From: Branchiostoma floridae
Taxonomy: Eukaryota; Chordata; Leptocardii; Amphioxiformes; Branchiostomatidae
DNA: 60,000 nucleotides
Assembly: GCF_000003815.2 (NCBI RefSeq)
Contig: NC_049981.1
Span: forward strand, 24,321,675-24,381,674
Direction of reading: 5' to 3'
The first letter of the stretch is position 1; each line of letters starts with the position of its first letter. Positions 47,201-57,962 of the stretch are shown here, one piece after another. The position numbers were made by a program, and so were the translations under genes. Below the pieces are notes generated by a model, which saw nothing but the letters and a program-made list of their open reading frames with translations, had not been told where the DNA came from and made no database searches.

Positions 47201-50200
47201 CCGTTGAGATTTTGGTCTCAATAATACATTGCTTATGTGAGTTAAGTGCCAACATATAAGTTTTTGACCTAACGTCAATGTCTTATTATTTTTCTTCTGG
47301 GGACATAACGTTGTAATAAAACTATCATCTATTTTTTTCTCGGAAACCATTAATTATTTGTTAACCACTTGTACAGATGGTCTGTAATTCTGAAAAGAAT
47401 CAGTCATTTTACTTTTAAATGGTCACTGAAAAAATAAAGCCCTTGTCCAATTGCCTGCGATCGAATGTCTAGATCTTAAAGCACGTATGTTTGTTTGTTT
47501 CATTGTTTGCCTTTGACAGATTTCCCCTAAAAGAAATAAACCATTTTTGTGTTGTTTCTTACAATCTTTTCATTNNNNNNNNNNNNNNNNNNNNNNNNNN
47601 NNNNNNNNNNNNNNNNNNNNNNNNNNNNNNNNNNNNNNNNNNNNNNNNNNNNNNNNNNNNNNNNNNNNNNNNNNCGTCGTATTTCATGAGTCTTTTCATA
47701 GATCTAATTTAACACAACTAGAAAATTGTGGATTTGCAACCTGCGTTTTAACAGCACAGTATCACTTATTGTTATTGTACTATTTCTTTTTTTTCACATT
47801 TTATTCACAAGTCATAAATTTTAAGTACAGAACATTCAAGGATAATCACCTAATCACTATAGAGCAGACGGCTAAATACACACAACTAAAGCCAATCATT
47901 ATAGAACATTTACACTAGCATTACCTTACCATTTTACACACTAGTCTACCTTTACTCAGTCATCTAGGCATATGTAATACTATATACTATAACACATCTA
48001 CATATTGTTGCAGGGGCCATTCCCACTGGCTTTTTTGGCTTGGGGTTGCTCCCTAGGACTTTCTTTACAGGGGTGTTGTATCCCCCTTGGATTTTTGTTG
48101 TTGTACTATTGTATGTAGTAGTATGTAGTATGTATACTTCTAAAAATTTGCTATTGCCGTTACCTTTCTGTACTTTTAAGTTGAGAATATTCTGATGGCA
48201 GGAAAAGGGGAAGCCATAAATAAACTCATTTTCCACAACCCTTTGCTTTATTTACACCGACGTTTCAGTGACCGTCACCTTTCTCAGACCAATTCTGACT
48301 GGCTTACATTGTACTTCAGCACTAGGAGCCTCTGTTTACAGTTATAGATGTGGTCACAAATGTTCAAATGTACAGTTACTGCTTATTTGAATATTTTATT
48401 ATTCATGGATGAAGGAAGCATTAATTAAAAAACTAAAACAAAGTATATAAATGTGTGCAGTAAATTACGTGTATTTACAAAGCGTACATGAAAATGTACA
48501 TGTGATGTAAAATAAAATCTGCTAAATCCAAGCATGTAGACAAGATTTCATAGGCGATCTAAAATTAAAGAAACAGAATCATCCGACAGTGATGATGCAC
48601 AATCACGATGCAGAACAGATTAGCTATCCTTGCATATCTTAGTACAAATATGCATTCCGAACCAATGCACCACAGAACACAGTTAATACGTAAATGTTCA
48701 TGACAGGTGTTGAAAGCAGTCCTGCAGGATTAGCGAAGAAATCTCATAATCTAAGTACGCAGAGCGCTCACGTGTAGAGACTAAGAAATGAAGTAATTCC
48801 CCTTTCAGTTAGAGAGCGATCTCCACAGTGAAAACAACCGTGCAGACAGCCGGACCCATCTAGAAGCATACACGAGACAAACGGCCATTTTTTGCGTCTT
48901 CTTCGCCCATTGCCTTGTGTTGCTGTAAAAAAGGATACATAACATTACACTATTGTGTTTAAGTAACTGAAAAGATGAATGTTGACTTCCCGCTTCAAAA
49001 CAATGTGGAAAAAGGCTCGGGTCGGCAGTAGTTCGGGAGCAGTCTGACCAGTCTTAGGCCACGCCTATCTTTTAGCTCCGAACAAGTCCTAACCATCTCC
49101 CCACCAGTAAATAAGTTACTCCCGACTGAGCCCCGAATGATATCTAACCTACTCCCAACCATCCCGACCCCTATAGCCGCAGACTGCCTAATTTGAAAAT
49201 TTTGGCGCAGACGAACACCAGCCGGCCAAGTCTAATCCGAGCCGACCACAGCCGACCTAACTCCCTAACCATAGTCGGGAGAGAACCGGGAGGCTATGTT
49301 TGGCTATGTGTAACCCGGACTTTAATCACATTTGGGATCTCGGGAGCATTTGACCAACTTCACTTCTAATCAAAATGATTGACTGTATTATAGTTCCGAT
49401 ATAATGTTAAGTAAATGCTCAGCATTACATTGAATCGCCAATTGTGGTAGGAAGTAGGCTGGCATGGATGTCTAGATAACTGATATCTTTATCCAAACCA
49501 ATTGAATAAGGATCCACCGTGATTATGGTACAAAATCCAGGCAACTATATTCTAAGGAAATATGGGAATACGTTCAAGGAATCACAATAAAGAACCAAAC
49601 TATTATAGCTTAACGTTGAGCCGAGCTCAGGGAAACCCCACGCGAGGGATTTATATAATTGTTAGGAACTTCCGCCTTTACCGAATCCAATCTTCCCGTA
49701 CTACATCATTATTTTCTCATTATGTCGTACCGCATAGCAAAGACATATGATTATCTCACAGGTTTTAATATGAATGGCGCATATAAACTTGCATATAAGT
49801 TTTTTCCTTAAGTCCAGATTCATTCCTTGTGTCTGACTCAAAGCTGTCTTGGTGAAGTTTTATCATCCGGCGTACGAAAAAAAAATGCCATTAGTTCTTC
49901 CATTCCACCATGTCCACAATCTCATCCTGCGCTCCCTGCGGCAAGCTTACACACTTCTTTTAGCATCAGCTGCATATGATGCATACAGGAGGGAGGTGGG
50001 CGGCGAGATTACCGGGAATCACAGGTTTAACGTACACTGAGATCCTGCTGGCGTTAACGTGATGCAGACATCACAGAGGTTCCGCCCACGGGACGGATGT
50101 AACGGCCGCCTACCTTATCCATCACCCACATTGCGATGTATTGTGTGGCTATGTTTGTGAGCCAGATGTACACCATGCTTCATGCACACTTGCTAAAGCA

Positions 50201-51744
50201 CAGGCAACATCTCTTCATTACCAACTCGCAGACTTGGTTATTTGAATGGAATACACGTGCGCATCAACTTGGCTCCGTTTCGATTAAAAGTCTTTAAATC
50301 ATACAAAGAAACAATAATGTTAGCAAACATATGCCGCAAATACAAAGGAAATAATGATATCGAAAAATGCATTGAATAAGAAGAATTTGAAACGAAAAAG
50401 AAAATAATGTTTGGTGTACCATATTCTGTGTGTTCGGTCATTTGTCTAGCCCTCCTCACCAAGACGATGAGGGTTACTTCACATTTCTTTGCATGCATGT
50501 ATCGGTTTTGGTGTACCATAGAATGTCATAATCATGTAATAAACCTACTTGCCTTACCTTTGTTTATATTGCATGAATGTATGGCCATCATCCAGCCACG
50601 TACAAGGCAATTTGTTTTCATAGTAATGACGTCAAATCTCGGTTCATATGTCACAACAAGTTTTATTATTTGATGGAGACATTATCAGTGTCGGATAAAA
50701 TAGACTACGGGGTTCATAAAGGATTTATAGGTATAATCAATTTCAGGCAAAAATTGCTTTACCACAAATCTCCTGCTGATTTTGACGTTTGCGTAGACGT
50801 GATATATAAAATATTTCTATATATGTCTATATTTCATACGGAATCCAATGTTTACTGTGCGGTAAGATGATGAAAACCGTAATAACGATACATAATCACA
50901 CCTTGTTATTACCTGCTAAATATTCACCTCAGTAATTGCAGTAAGCCCCCCAAGTATTGATTTATCTGCCAATACTCTTTGTGATATTAACAGAACTGGG
51001 AAGGTCAGCTTGAGGACAGAAAAGTTACTCCACTAGATCCAAGTGTTGTGCAACCTATCGTAAATTAGAAGCAAAAACTAATCTTTCACACAGGACGCTG
51101 TAACGTTTCTTTATGGTGTTTGTATATAGAATACGCCAGATTGGATAGATCTTCATTAAGATCTATTTCCTCTCTGGATGCACTCATAAAGAACATTGGA
51201 AATGGCATGGCAGGTGATAACGTTAGCTGGATGGATTATGTAGGCACTGGTCTTATAGACGTGACTGCAATGGTATAGTAAAGATCTAGTCGGAAATGAG
51301 AGCACTAGGTTTCTACGACTAAATTCCTTTCTAATCTTCCGAGTCATAAAAGGGAAAACGATGCAGTTACTGGTAATAAACTTTCCGTCCGAAATTGTAC
51401 AAAGATGGCAAACTGCCATTTGTCTCATTTTATAGCCCGAGGAAACTACCATGATCTAATTGAGGCAACTTTCAATACCTGAAGTTCCCAGTTCTCATCC
51501 AAGAAGACCATCACACTTGCACCACTTCTTTGTAACATATCAAAAGCTATCTGTCACCAAAAATGAAAACCCTAGCATATCTAGGTCTTACTACTTGGCA
51601 CCAGGAGGTCTTTCATAGACCTTGACATTCGCCTTCCCAAGACCTATATACATACATACAAGATATCCTCATAGTTTATCCATAGATGCCTACGTTTTTC
51701 TATCCACAATTATGCGGAGGCACAAAGACACACCGGAACACACG

Positions 51745-51789
<45 letters not shown>

Positions 51790-54595
51790 ACATACACATG
51801 ATATCAAATATGGATACAGATAGGATGTATCAGTCATCGTTGTGCTAAGTATTGCAACTAATATTCCAACACCTCGAAAATGACCGATAACTGTTACTTA
51901 CATATACTAACCATATGCAATCCAAGTTCCTAGAATTTAGAAAAATGTCTCTGATCGTTTCCAGCTTTAACACCCCAAACAATTTTATCACCTCTGTGGT
52001 AAAAGAAACATACTTTCAAAACCGTATCCAGAAAGTGTGAAAATCATCAAACGTTTATGTTTAAATCGATCGACAACATAATATCATGCTGAAAAATGTG
52101 AAAGTGGGGAAGCAGGAATGACAGTTACCTTTCAGCAGCTCAGGACGATGAATCCCTTTTTTGGGGAAGAAACCGTATTAAACTTCAATGGGGTCAGAAA
52201 AGGCACCCCAACCACTTACAGCGCAGGTGGAAATTGCCTGTATCGACCAAGATCATAGACCTAATACAATTCCTGGCAGCAGCAGCGGAATTGTTGTCTT
52301 TCAAGGGCAAAGATGGTGTCAAGGAGGTATATTTCCCCTTTTACCACCAATAGATAGTTATATTAATCTTAGTTTACCTATGCAGCTCTTTGCATTTCAT
52401 TTCTGAGAGGTTTGATCACTATTGCAACAAAGCATGATACACCTATTGGCCTATCGATACTTATTTGTGAGGGAAAAGCATACACTTACATCAATAGCAT
52501 GACATATGCAGTGGCTTTAAGTATCTAAAGAAAAGGAATTCGCTACGGTATATTGCGACGGTACTATTAAAACAGTAAGTACGTTAAACTCCACAAAAGG
52601 GAAACGAACTGATTTTCTTCCCCATATTTTTTTTTAAACAAATAAGGTCAATGACCTGAATCAGACGACTATCACTGTGGTTACTGGGAATGTATCAGGC
52701 AGTCTGTGGTGTTCTATTTCATTATGTAGCAAGTGGCAGGATAGAGCTGATGGGGGCGGTCGCCATACATATATCGTTACGGGATTTTAGAATAGTAAGA
52801 ATGAACTGTGCAGTAGTTTGTTAGACTGTAGGCAATGTGAAGCTAGACACTCTGCATTTGCCTGAAAATGTTAGCTTTCTAGTTATGACGACTCGACCTC
52901 AATACTTACTATACTGTCCAGGACATTATTATTTGCCATTTGCGGTCTCATCCATCTTTATTAATCGTATGGAATATAAATATATCATTTTGTTTGAGCG
53001 TCGCCAAAATTATCACAAATAATTGCTACACACAAAGCTGTCCTATTGCCAGGATGAAACATGCACTATTCCTCTGGCCCCATATACTCACAATTCACAA
53101 TGGTCACTACAATCACGACCCCTACATCTATTCCAACCGTTAATTAAGGCTCACCCTCTGCACAATCAATTTCGGACAACAGGGTAAGGAAAAGTAAATT
53201 GGAATGTTTTCCTTTTATAGTGTTTCTTGGATTGAATCGATCGATATTTGGCAATCCACTTTCATGACTATCTGCTTTTACAACTAATCATGAAAATGAA
53301 ATTGCGTATAGCGTCAGAAACACGTATACGCAGGCTTTATGAAGAAAAAGAAGCATTTCCTTTTACTGTAAGTGAAACCTTTCTATGCCTTTTACTCTAT
53401 GTGGTGATTGATCTATTTACACCGGTGATATGCTGTAAACGGCTGGTGAAAGTGGTAATCTGAGGTAGCTCTGAGGCAAAGTTGTGGTATTGTGAAATAA
53501 TGTCAATATCCCATATAAGAGAGAATATGTAATGAACATACACATTCTGACAAACATACATATCATATTTAAGCTTAATAACATGTCTTTGATCACTTTC
53601 GTCATTTTTTGTACATAAATCTACCACGATGCCTGTCAAAGATGATTATTCAGTCTAGTTAATATGCATTCTCATGTTTTTAGTGTTGTTCTTAGCTTAT
53701 CAGGCAAAGTTATACACTGTACAAGTGTCGTTGTTTCGGAGTGAGCAATAAGTAATATTAGGTGGCGCCATTATTTGTGACAATAAAAGCGATCCTCCGT
53801 AAGCTTAAAAACACGAAGCGTGTCTATATATTGTTTGCTTACTTAAAAGACCAATGTGTTTTGGTATTGTGCAGGTCATCTTTTCCAAACCACACACAGT
53901 TACTGTTTTGCATTCGGTCTGTGGTTTTAACTGTCCCTTGGGACACAAACCCTCGCCAGAAACCTCCCACTGTTGCTCGCATCGATTTGAATATATGGTC
54001 TGACTTGACAATAACGATGCCAAAATCTCTAATCGGCCATTAATACATTTGATACAAATCGTCACCTAAGCACAGGTTCCGTTGTGGTCAGAAACAATGC
54101 CACTGAGTGATGTAAATTGTTCATTTTGAAATATTGTGGTGTAATTGCATATTCTTTAGGGATAGAATATGACATAGTAGTGTGACATAGGAAACCGTTC
54201 AACTCAGGGAAACTGAGGACACGGTTACTGTCTTTTGTAGATTTCCAGGAGCGTGGGGACAAAGGTTAATTGAAGTTGGTATCGGCCCGTCTCTGTCCAA
54301 AGCATGTCCAATGCTTTTGTAGTTTGGTAGCCCCTTAGCCGTCTTTCAAGGCACATGCATGCTCTCTTTTTTCCAAATAAAGGCTTACTATTATGTGTAA
54401 TGAAATCTAAATACCTACGTTTCAACTTTTTTTCTTCAGGTGCGTTTTTTGAAGAGCCAACGATTGCAGAAGAAACAGCGTTTAAATATGCGGTCGACCA
54501 GATCAACAGAAACAGCAGCATACTCCCGGGGGTCAAACTCCTTTACAAGAAGGAAGTTATGGACAGGTCTAACCCATTTCTAGCGACCATCAAAG
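35174..54595 (+). CDS. Kainate-type ionotropic glutamate receptor, first two coding exons (gene continues past 54595)
   Basis: Ligand-gated cation channel subunit at the synaptic or neuronal plasma membrane. Exon 1 (35174-35270) codes a signal peptide with core LPVSLFVLAFTGTLLQA, followed by YPDKVTI. Exon 2 (54440-54595) continues IGAFFEEPTIAEETAFKYAV then INRNSSILPG, the first helix and strand of the amino-terminal (ATD, periplasmic-binding-protein-like) domain. The pattern IG-x-F...E..AF-K-YAV..IN....LLP is shared with GRIK/Clumsy-type kainate subunits. The 19-kb intron between them is long but typical of first introns. The next exon should begin within an Ala-Cys pair (as in KKAC of GRIKs). 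I did not find it before the window end. The AMPA class is less likely; NMDA is excluded by this pattern. Confidence 0.85.
35271..35761. other. Start of receptor intron 1, no feature seen
   Basis: No exon or repeat recognised between exon 1 and the first intronic MITE. Confidence 0.4.
35762..35972. mobile_element. MITE copy, GCTGAGCGACC family, in receptor intron 1
   Basis: The left end CCCATTTTCATTAGAGGTTG mirrors the right end GGTGCAAAGGGGCCC. The right half has AAAATCAAAGGTCACACAAA then GTTGGTCGCTGCACAGACGC and TCAGCGATTGCAGT, the reverse of the block order at 12690. Confidence 0.7.
36201..36210 (+). promoter_or_regulatory. Hox/Pbx-type motif in a GC-rich intronic block
   Basis: TGATTTATGG matches the known PBX-HOX composite site TGATTNATGG. 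It lies in a block (36110-36250) richer in CpG than the surrounding intron, with TATAAAAAG at 36170. One motif alone can be chance. Confidence 0.25.
36251..39750. other. Receptor intron 1, no feature seen
   Basis: AT-rich intronic DNA without recognisable exons or repeats. Confidence 0.4.
39753..39822. repeat. Nested inverted repeat
   Basis: TAATCCCCTT (39753) pairs perfectly with AAGGGGATTA (39813). Between them CTGAT/ATCAG forms a smaller hairpin. Possibly a MITE remnant. Confidence 0.6.
40785..41005 (+). repeat. Dispersed retroposon-like repeat
   Basis: It contains AGTGGCAGGGTGCATTTTTA (shared with intron 5 of the opsin gene) and later GCCCATGATTGAATCTGGGC then GACAGAATCTCAACATTGAG. The composition is richer in GC than the flanks. 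Probably a fragment of a common retroposon. Confidence 0.45.
41006..43029. other. Receptor intron 1, no feature seen
   Basis: Contains a short TGTA/TACA run near 41390 and otherwise unremarkable AT-rich DNA. Confidence 0.4.
43030..43115. mobile_element. MITE fragment, GCTGAGCGACC family
   Basis: GTTGATCGCTCTGTCGCGCA, GCGAGGTCGGTGC and terminal TTATGGAAAGGGGC resemble one end of the family. The other end is not visible. Confidence 0.4.
43116..47574. other. Receptor intron 1, no gene seen
   Basis: 43740-43905 is a slightly GC-rich stretch ending in a donor-like AGAAG|GTGAGT. 45960-46120 has worn pieces of the MITE family (GCGACCGCGCTGCGACC). 44005-44020 has a B-box-like GGTTCGATTC. None is strong enough for its own call. 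Confidence 0.35.
47575..47674. other. Assembly gap (100 N)
   Basis: Exactly 100 N, the usual placeholder for a gap of unknown size. Confidence 0.99.
48225..48300 (-). mobile_element. Retroelement-type signature fragment
   Basis: On the minus strand, CTGAGAAAGGTGACGGTCAC then TGAAACGTCGG matches the form CTGAxGAAGG...GAAACGT common near the ends of Penelope-like elements. Too short to classify. Confidence 0.35.
49000..49350. repeat. GC-rich repeat-like block of unknown type
   Basis: Recurring TCGGGAG/CTCCCGA and AGCCGACC words in both orientations, in a ~350-bp block much richer in C+G than its flanks. It resembles a worn foldback element; no clear ends. Confidence 0.4.
49351..51745. other. 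Receptor intron 1, no gene seen
   Basis: Only short chance reading frames. 49900-50110 is somewhat GC-rich without splice-flanked coding. Confidence 0.4.
51746..51784. repeat. CA dinucleotide microsatellite
   Basis: Uninterrupted (AC)n, 39 bp, followed by impure CACATACACA. Confidence 0.97.
52222..52326 (+). other. Possible in-frame cassette exon in receptor intron 1
   Basis: Acceptor ACCACTTACAG and donor AAGGAG|GTATAT bound 105 nt. Entered in phase 1 (the phase of receptor intron 1) it is open for 35 codons and leaves in phase 1 (QVEIACIDQDHRPN...QRWCQG). No family similarity recognised. A chance open stretch of this size is not rare. Confidence 0.2.
52327..54439. other. End of receptor intron 1, no feature seen
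   Basis: No recognisable exon. The long minus-strand frame at 54225-54536 is antisense to receptor exon 2 and is not a gene. Confidence 0.45.
54440..54595 (+). CDS. Glutamate receptor exon 2: start of ligand-binding ATD
   Basis: Acceptor TTTTTTCTTCAG, joins exon 1 to give Gly. It ends ATCAAAG|GCAAGT, a consensus GC donor, in phase 1. The alternative GT two bases later (GTGATA) is a poor donor and would change the phase. 156 nt. Confidence 0.85.
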
Positions 54596-55823
54596 GCAAG
54601 TGATATATTCTTATTACCTTACGAGAATGGGGATAGACTCATTACCGAGGTATATATAGCTGATGAAACAGGCGTTGAGTCTTGAATGAGGTTGAATCCA
54701 GGACAACCTAACTTTGTATGCTTTGCCCGTGTTGATACGGGTTATAACCTTATGGTTGAAACCAGATTTTGGTAAGCTAAGACTCTATATACTTAGTTAC
54801 TTTCCGTCAACAGAAGATGTATATCTCCTTCTACGATCGATCGGCGATCATTCCTCTAGCGACAAAATTAAATCCGTGCAATCCTTAATTGGAAGATGAT
54901 GAAAGATGCCAACAGGTCATTAAAAAACAACATAGAACGCCCAAATACATGAAGAAGTTCGTTCTGCATCAATCAGGAATGATAGCCCAAAATTAATTTT
55001 AAAAATGCATTAAATCCGTTGGGTAAACGATCAAATCATTGGCTGGCCAGCCGTATAAGAGGTATAGGTCATTGATTATAAACCTAAATAGAGAAAGTGT
55101 TCACGGTCACAACAAATGTCTCAATTCTACCTTTACGTTAGATGTACATATTTCCGTTTTTCGGTTTTCATAGTCAATCCTAATAGTCATTTTACTGAAA
55201 TCGAGGATTGGGGATATTTCCATTTTGATGGAATTTTGATCATGTCTCAATTCCAAGATATTTTCCTTAGAGTGCACAGCAATGACCGTGTCTAAACGCC
55301 CTCCAATGTCTCCTCAAGGTTGTGTCTTCTCCACTTCTTGAACCGGAACGGGGGGCGTCTGGTCCCTGTACTCGGATACTTCACCGGGAGGTTTGGCGCC
55401 ATTTCTCTAAGCCAAACCAATTACTCCGCTGCATTAACCCAGGGTAGAGCTCGCCGTGAGAACACCATCTTATGAATATCAATCCTCACCAAGGAACAAA
55501 CTTTAAAGCCATATCATGCATTATGACGTCAAAATCTAGTGGTCAAATACCATATAATGAAACCTCGAGGGGAAGGCAATTATCCTAAACGTGAAGCTAA
55601 TGCCCACATTGTTATTACCCTTGCGGTGGTCAATGGCGGTCTCCAACAACTCAAGCATTCAGCTGTGCAGCCTGGACCAAAGGCCGCGGTTTGATATATG
55701 CGACTGTACGTCCGTGTCTTTTTTCTTCAGTAGTTGGAGGTCACGCTAGAACATGAGCTTGTCAGAAGTGCTACAGCCACCTATTTGTCTAAGAAGGTCG
55801 ATATCATACTTGAGTCAAACCCC
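54596..55823. other. Downstream of receptor exon 2, intron
   Basis: No receptor exon recognised. 55292-55477 holds an open frame without Met (FLNRNGGRLVPVLGYFTG..FGAISLSQ), more GC-rich than its flanks, whose origin I cannot name. Confidence 0.4.
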
Positions 55824-56010
55824 TTTTCATTACACGGCGATTGCTGAGCGACCGTACAGGGGAAAATCCGGATGTGTGTGACCATGATCCTCTTTCATTA
55901 TTGGGACATGGTGCAAGGTTGTAAAAGACAGCAGAACAAGCGGATTGTCGAAAAAGGAGGAAATCGTTAAAGCGATCTGTCCCTCAGCGATCGCAGTTTC
56001 TATTGGAAAT
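55824..56010. mobile_element. MITE copy, GCTGAGCGACC family, intact ends (~187 bp)
   Basis: The left end CCCCTTTTCATTACACGGCG leads into ATTGCTGAGCGACCGTACAG. The right end CAGCGATCGCAGTTTCTATT then GGAAATCGGGC is its imperfect inverse. This is the best-preserved short copy in the window and a good reference for the family. Confidence 0.72.
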
Positions 56011-57110
56011 CGGGCAATAGCCACTTCTTTACACAATGAACCTTGTATAGAATCAGTACAGGGGCTAATTTCATAGGTCAAGTATATCTCTAAGTTACAT
56101 TTGACAAGCTTACAGTGCATCTGCATAGGACAGCTATTACTTGGCCCCTGGCTTCCGGAGCCTTGAAATATGGGATTTTGTTTTTGAAAACGCAACTGAT
56201 TCAATGTTAAAGGGTCAAAATGAGACCGAACGACAGCAGAGCTACTAGTTGCTATGATCTTTTCAATGTATGCAGTCGAAGAGTTAATACCCATGTACGG
56301 TGGTACTTTTCGTTCGTAGAATATAGTATAATTTCTTTTTAAAAATTACTAAACCGTACATACATTGCACTCAACTGAATAAGAATTGATTAAAGCACAT
56401 GTAAATCTCTTGGCAAAACCAGCTTCAGGAATTCGGTTTTAAGTTTATGTGAAATGATATATGGGCAATGATTGATTTTGGTGACTAAGTGTTCCTACAG
56501 CGTAGCACAAAGAAGAACCTAACGAGCGATGTAATAGGAAAGAAAATCATAACTAACAGATAGCCAATAAAAAAGAGATAATAATGTCCGTCATGGCATT
56601 GATTCGTCCTTGATGTACATTATTGATGCTATGGTAGTATCAGGTACAAGTCGTGAAAGTAGGAGTCACGAGGAGTAGCAGGACAACTTAAAAGCAAATG
56701 ATAGCATTCCTATGAAAATACGCATATCACCATTTTTCAAACAATAGACTTAAACCATTTTGCTGAAATAATTTTTTTTTCAAGTAAGATACTGAACCTT
56801 CTTTTTTTTTTACCACTGAGCCCCCAAAACAGGTATTTCCAGCAATTCGCATATGTTAGTAAACAAGTGATCGGAACAAATACGCAAAGGAAAATGATGT
56901 TAAAGACACTAAGGAACATAAACAACTGGTTTGTGGGTGCAAGACTAGACAAGTGGATTTAGTGGGTATTTACAAAGACGTGTAGGGGCGAATCAATGCA
57001 GCAGGGCTCTCCCCAGTTCAGTTTTAAACTGGGAGGAGACCCCACCTCCGCCACACCAGGCTTATGTTCGTTCCGCTCGTTAAATAGCCTTAGAGTCCAT
57101 GAAGAAATGG
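56011..57110. other. Intron, no feature seen
   Basis: No exon recognised. The minus-strand frame 55830-56294 overlaps the MITE and is not a gene. Confidence 0.4.
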
Positions 57111-57124
57111 CAAAGTCCTGATTA

Positions 57125-57150
57125 TCATGTCAATACAATACAATACAATT
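57125..57150. repeat. Short AATAC tandem repeat
   Basis: CAATACAATACAATACAATT, four units, just before the LINE remnant. Confidence 0.8.
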
Positions 57151-57199
57151 CAGCTAATCCCGTCCCACAATCAATCCTTTTATCATCACACAACATCAT

Positions 57200-57599
57200 A
57201 CAATTTTTGCAACAAACGCAATTTCCAAATACATGCTACTATTTTTTTTTCAAAAATCCTTCATACCTTACTCAACTCAGCTGTGGAACTGCATTGACTC
57301 AAGCGTGTGTCTGCTGAACGCTTCTCTGTTTATAAAAAAATTGCTAAACCATTCCAGCTGATGTATCCTATTCAAATTCAGGACCGAGATACACTTGCAC
57401 CCTGCTTACACGTCTTCGCATCGGCACCTGCAGTCTAAACTATAAACTGTTTAGTCGTAACTAAGTTAAGAATCCTTCTTGCAGCTGCGAAAGCATTCCC
57501 CACTACTTGCTCCGCTGCCCTAACTTTGCCATTCAACGTTTACGCTTCCTCGATAGACTTGATAGTTTAAACATTCCTGTGTTAGATGTTAAAATTTAA
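57200..57599 (+). pseudogene. Non-LTR retrotransposon (LINE) remnant, 3' end of ORF2
   Basis: Broken reading frame for the C-terminal part of a LINE reverse-transcriptase protein. First block: IPYSTQLWNCIDSSV..NASLFIKKLLN (57270-57350), the 'LWN..' segment after the polymerase. Second: LLTRLRIGTCSLNYKLFSRN (57396-57459). Third: NPSCSCESIPHYLLRCPNF with the Cys-x-Cys...His...Cys zinc-knuckle, then R..FLDRL, ending at TAA 57597. Frame changes and an in-frame stop at ~57462 show it is dead. The class (CR1/L2-like or RTE-like) cannot be fixed from this part. Confidence 0.8.
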
Positions 57600-57759
57600 T
57601 CTGACATAATTGCTTTTGTCAACTTATTACTGAAAGGTTAATTCTTTCTAACGTCTAAAATCAACAAGTTCAAATTATTGTCCAAATTTAGCTACCTGCT
57701 TGGAACCAAATGTACATTTTGTTGTAGTAACAAATAACCTTTTCGTCATTTTTCAAGCA

Positions 57760-57962
57760 CCCTTTCCACTAAACAATGATCGCTTAGCAACAATGAAGAG
57801 AATGCTATAATTGAAATAAGATTCAGATGTAAACATATGGTAATATCATATAAAACATGGAAAAAATATTCATAGCGTTACAAATCAGTTCTTTATCTAA
57901 GAAATTTGCGACCTGTAGAATCATTGGTTGCCCAGCGGTCGCATCGGGGTCGCAACCCTTAA
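57760..57962. mobile_element. MITE copy, GCTGAGCGACC family
   Basis: The left end CACCCTTTCCACTAAACAAT then GATCGCTTAGCAAC is roughly mirrored by GGTTGCCCAGCGGTCGCATC then GGGGTCGCAACCCTT at the right end. AT-rich centre. Confidence 0.6.

Noticed and set aside
54225-54536. 103-codon minus-strand frame with hydrophobic start
   Set aside because: Exactly antisense to the real receptor exon 2.
55830-56294. 154-codon minus-strand frame, the longest without assigned gene
   Set aside because: Its 3' part is the MITE at 55824; resemblance to a frame at 8573-8824 reflects the shared repeat, not a protein family.
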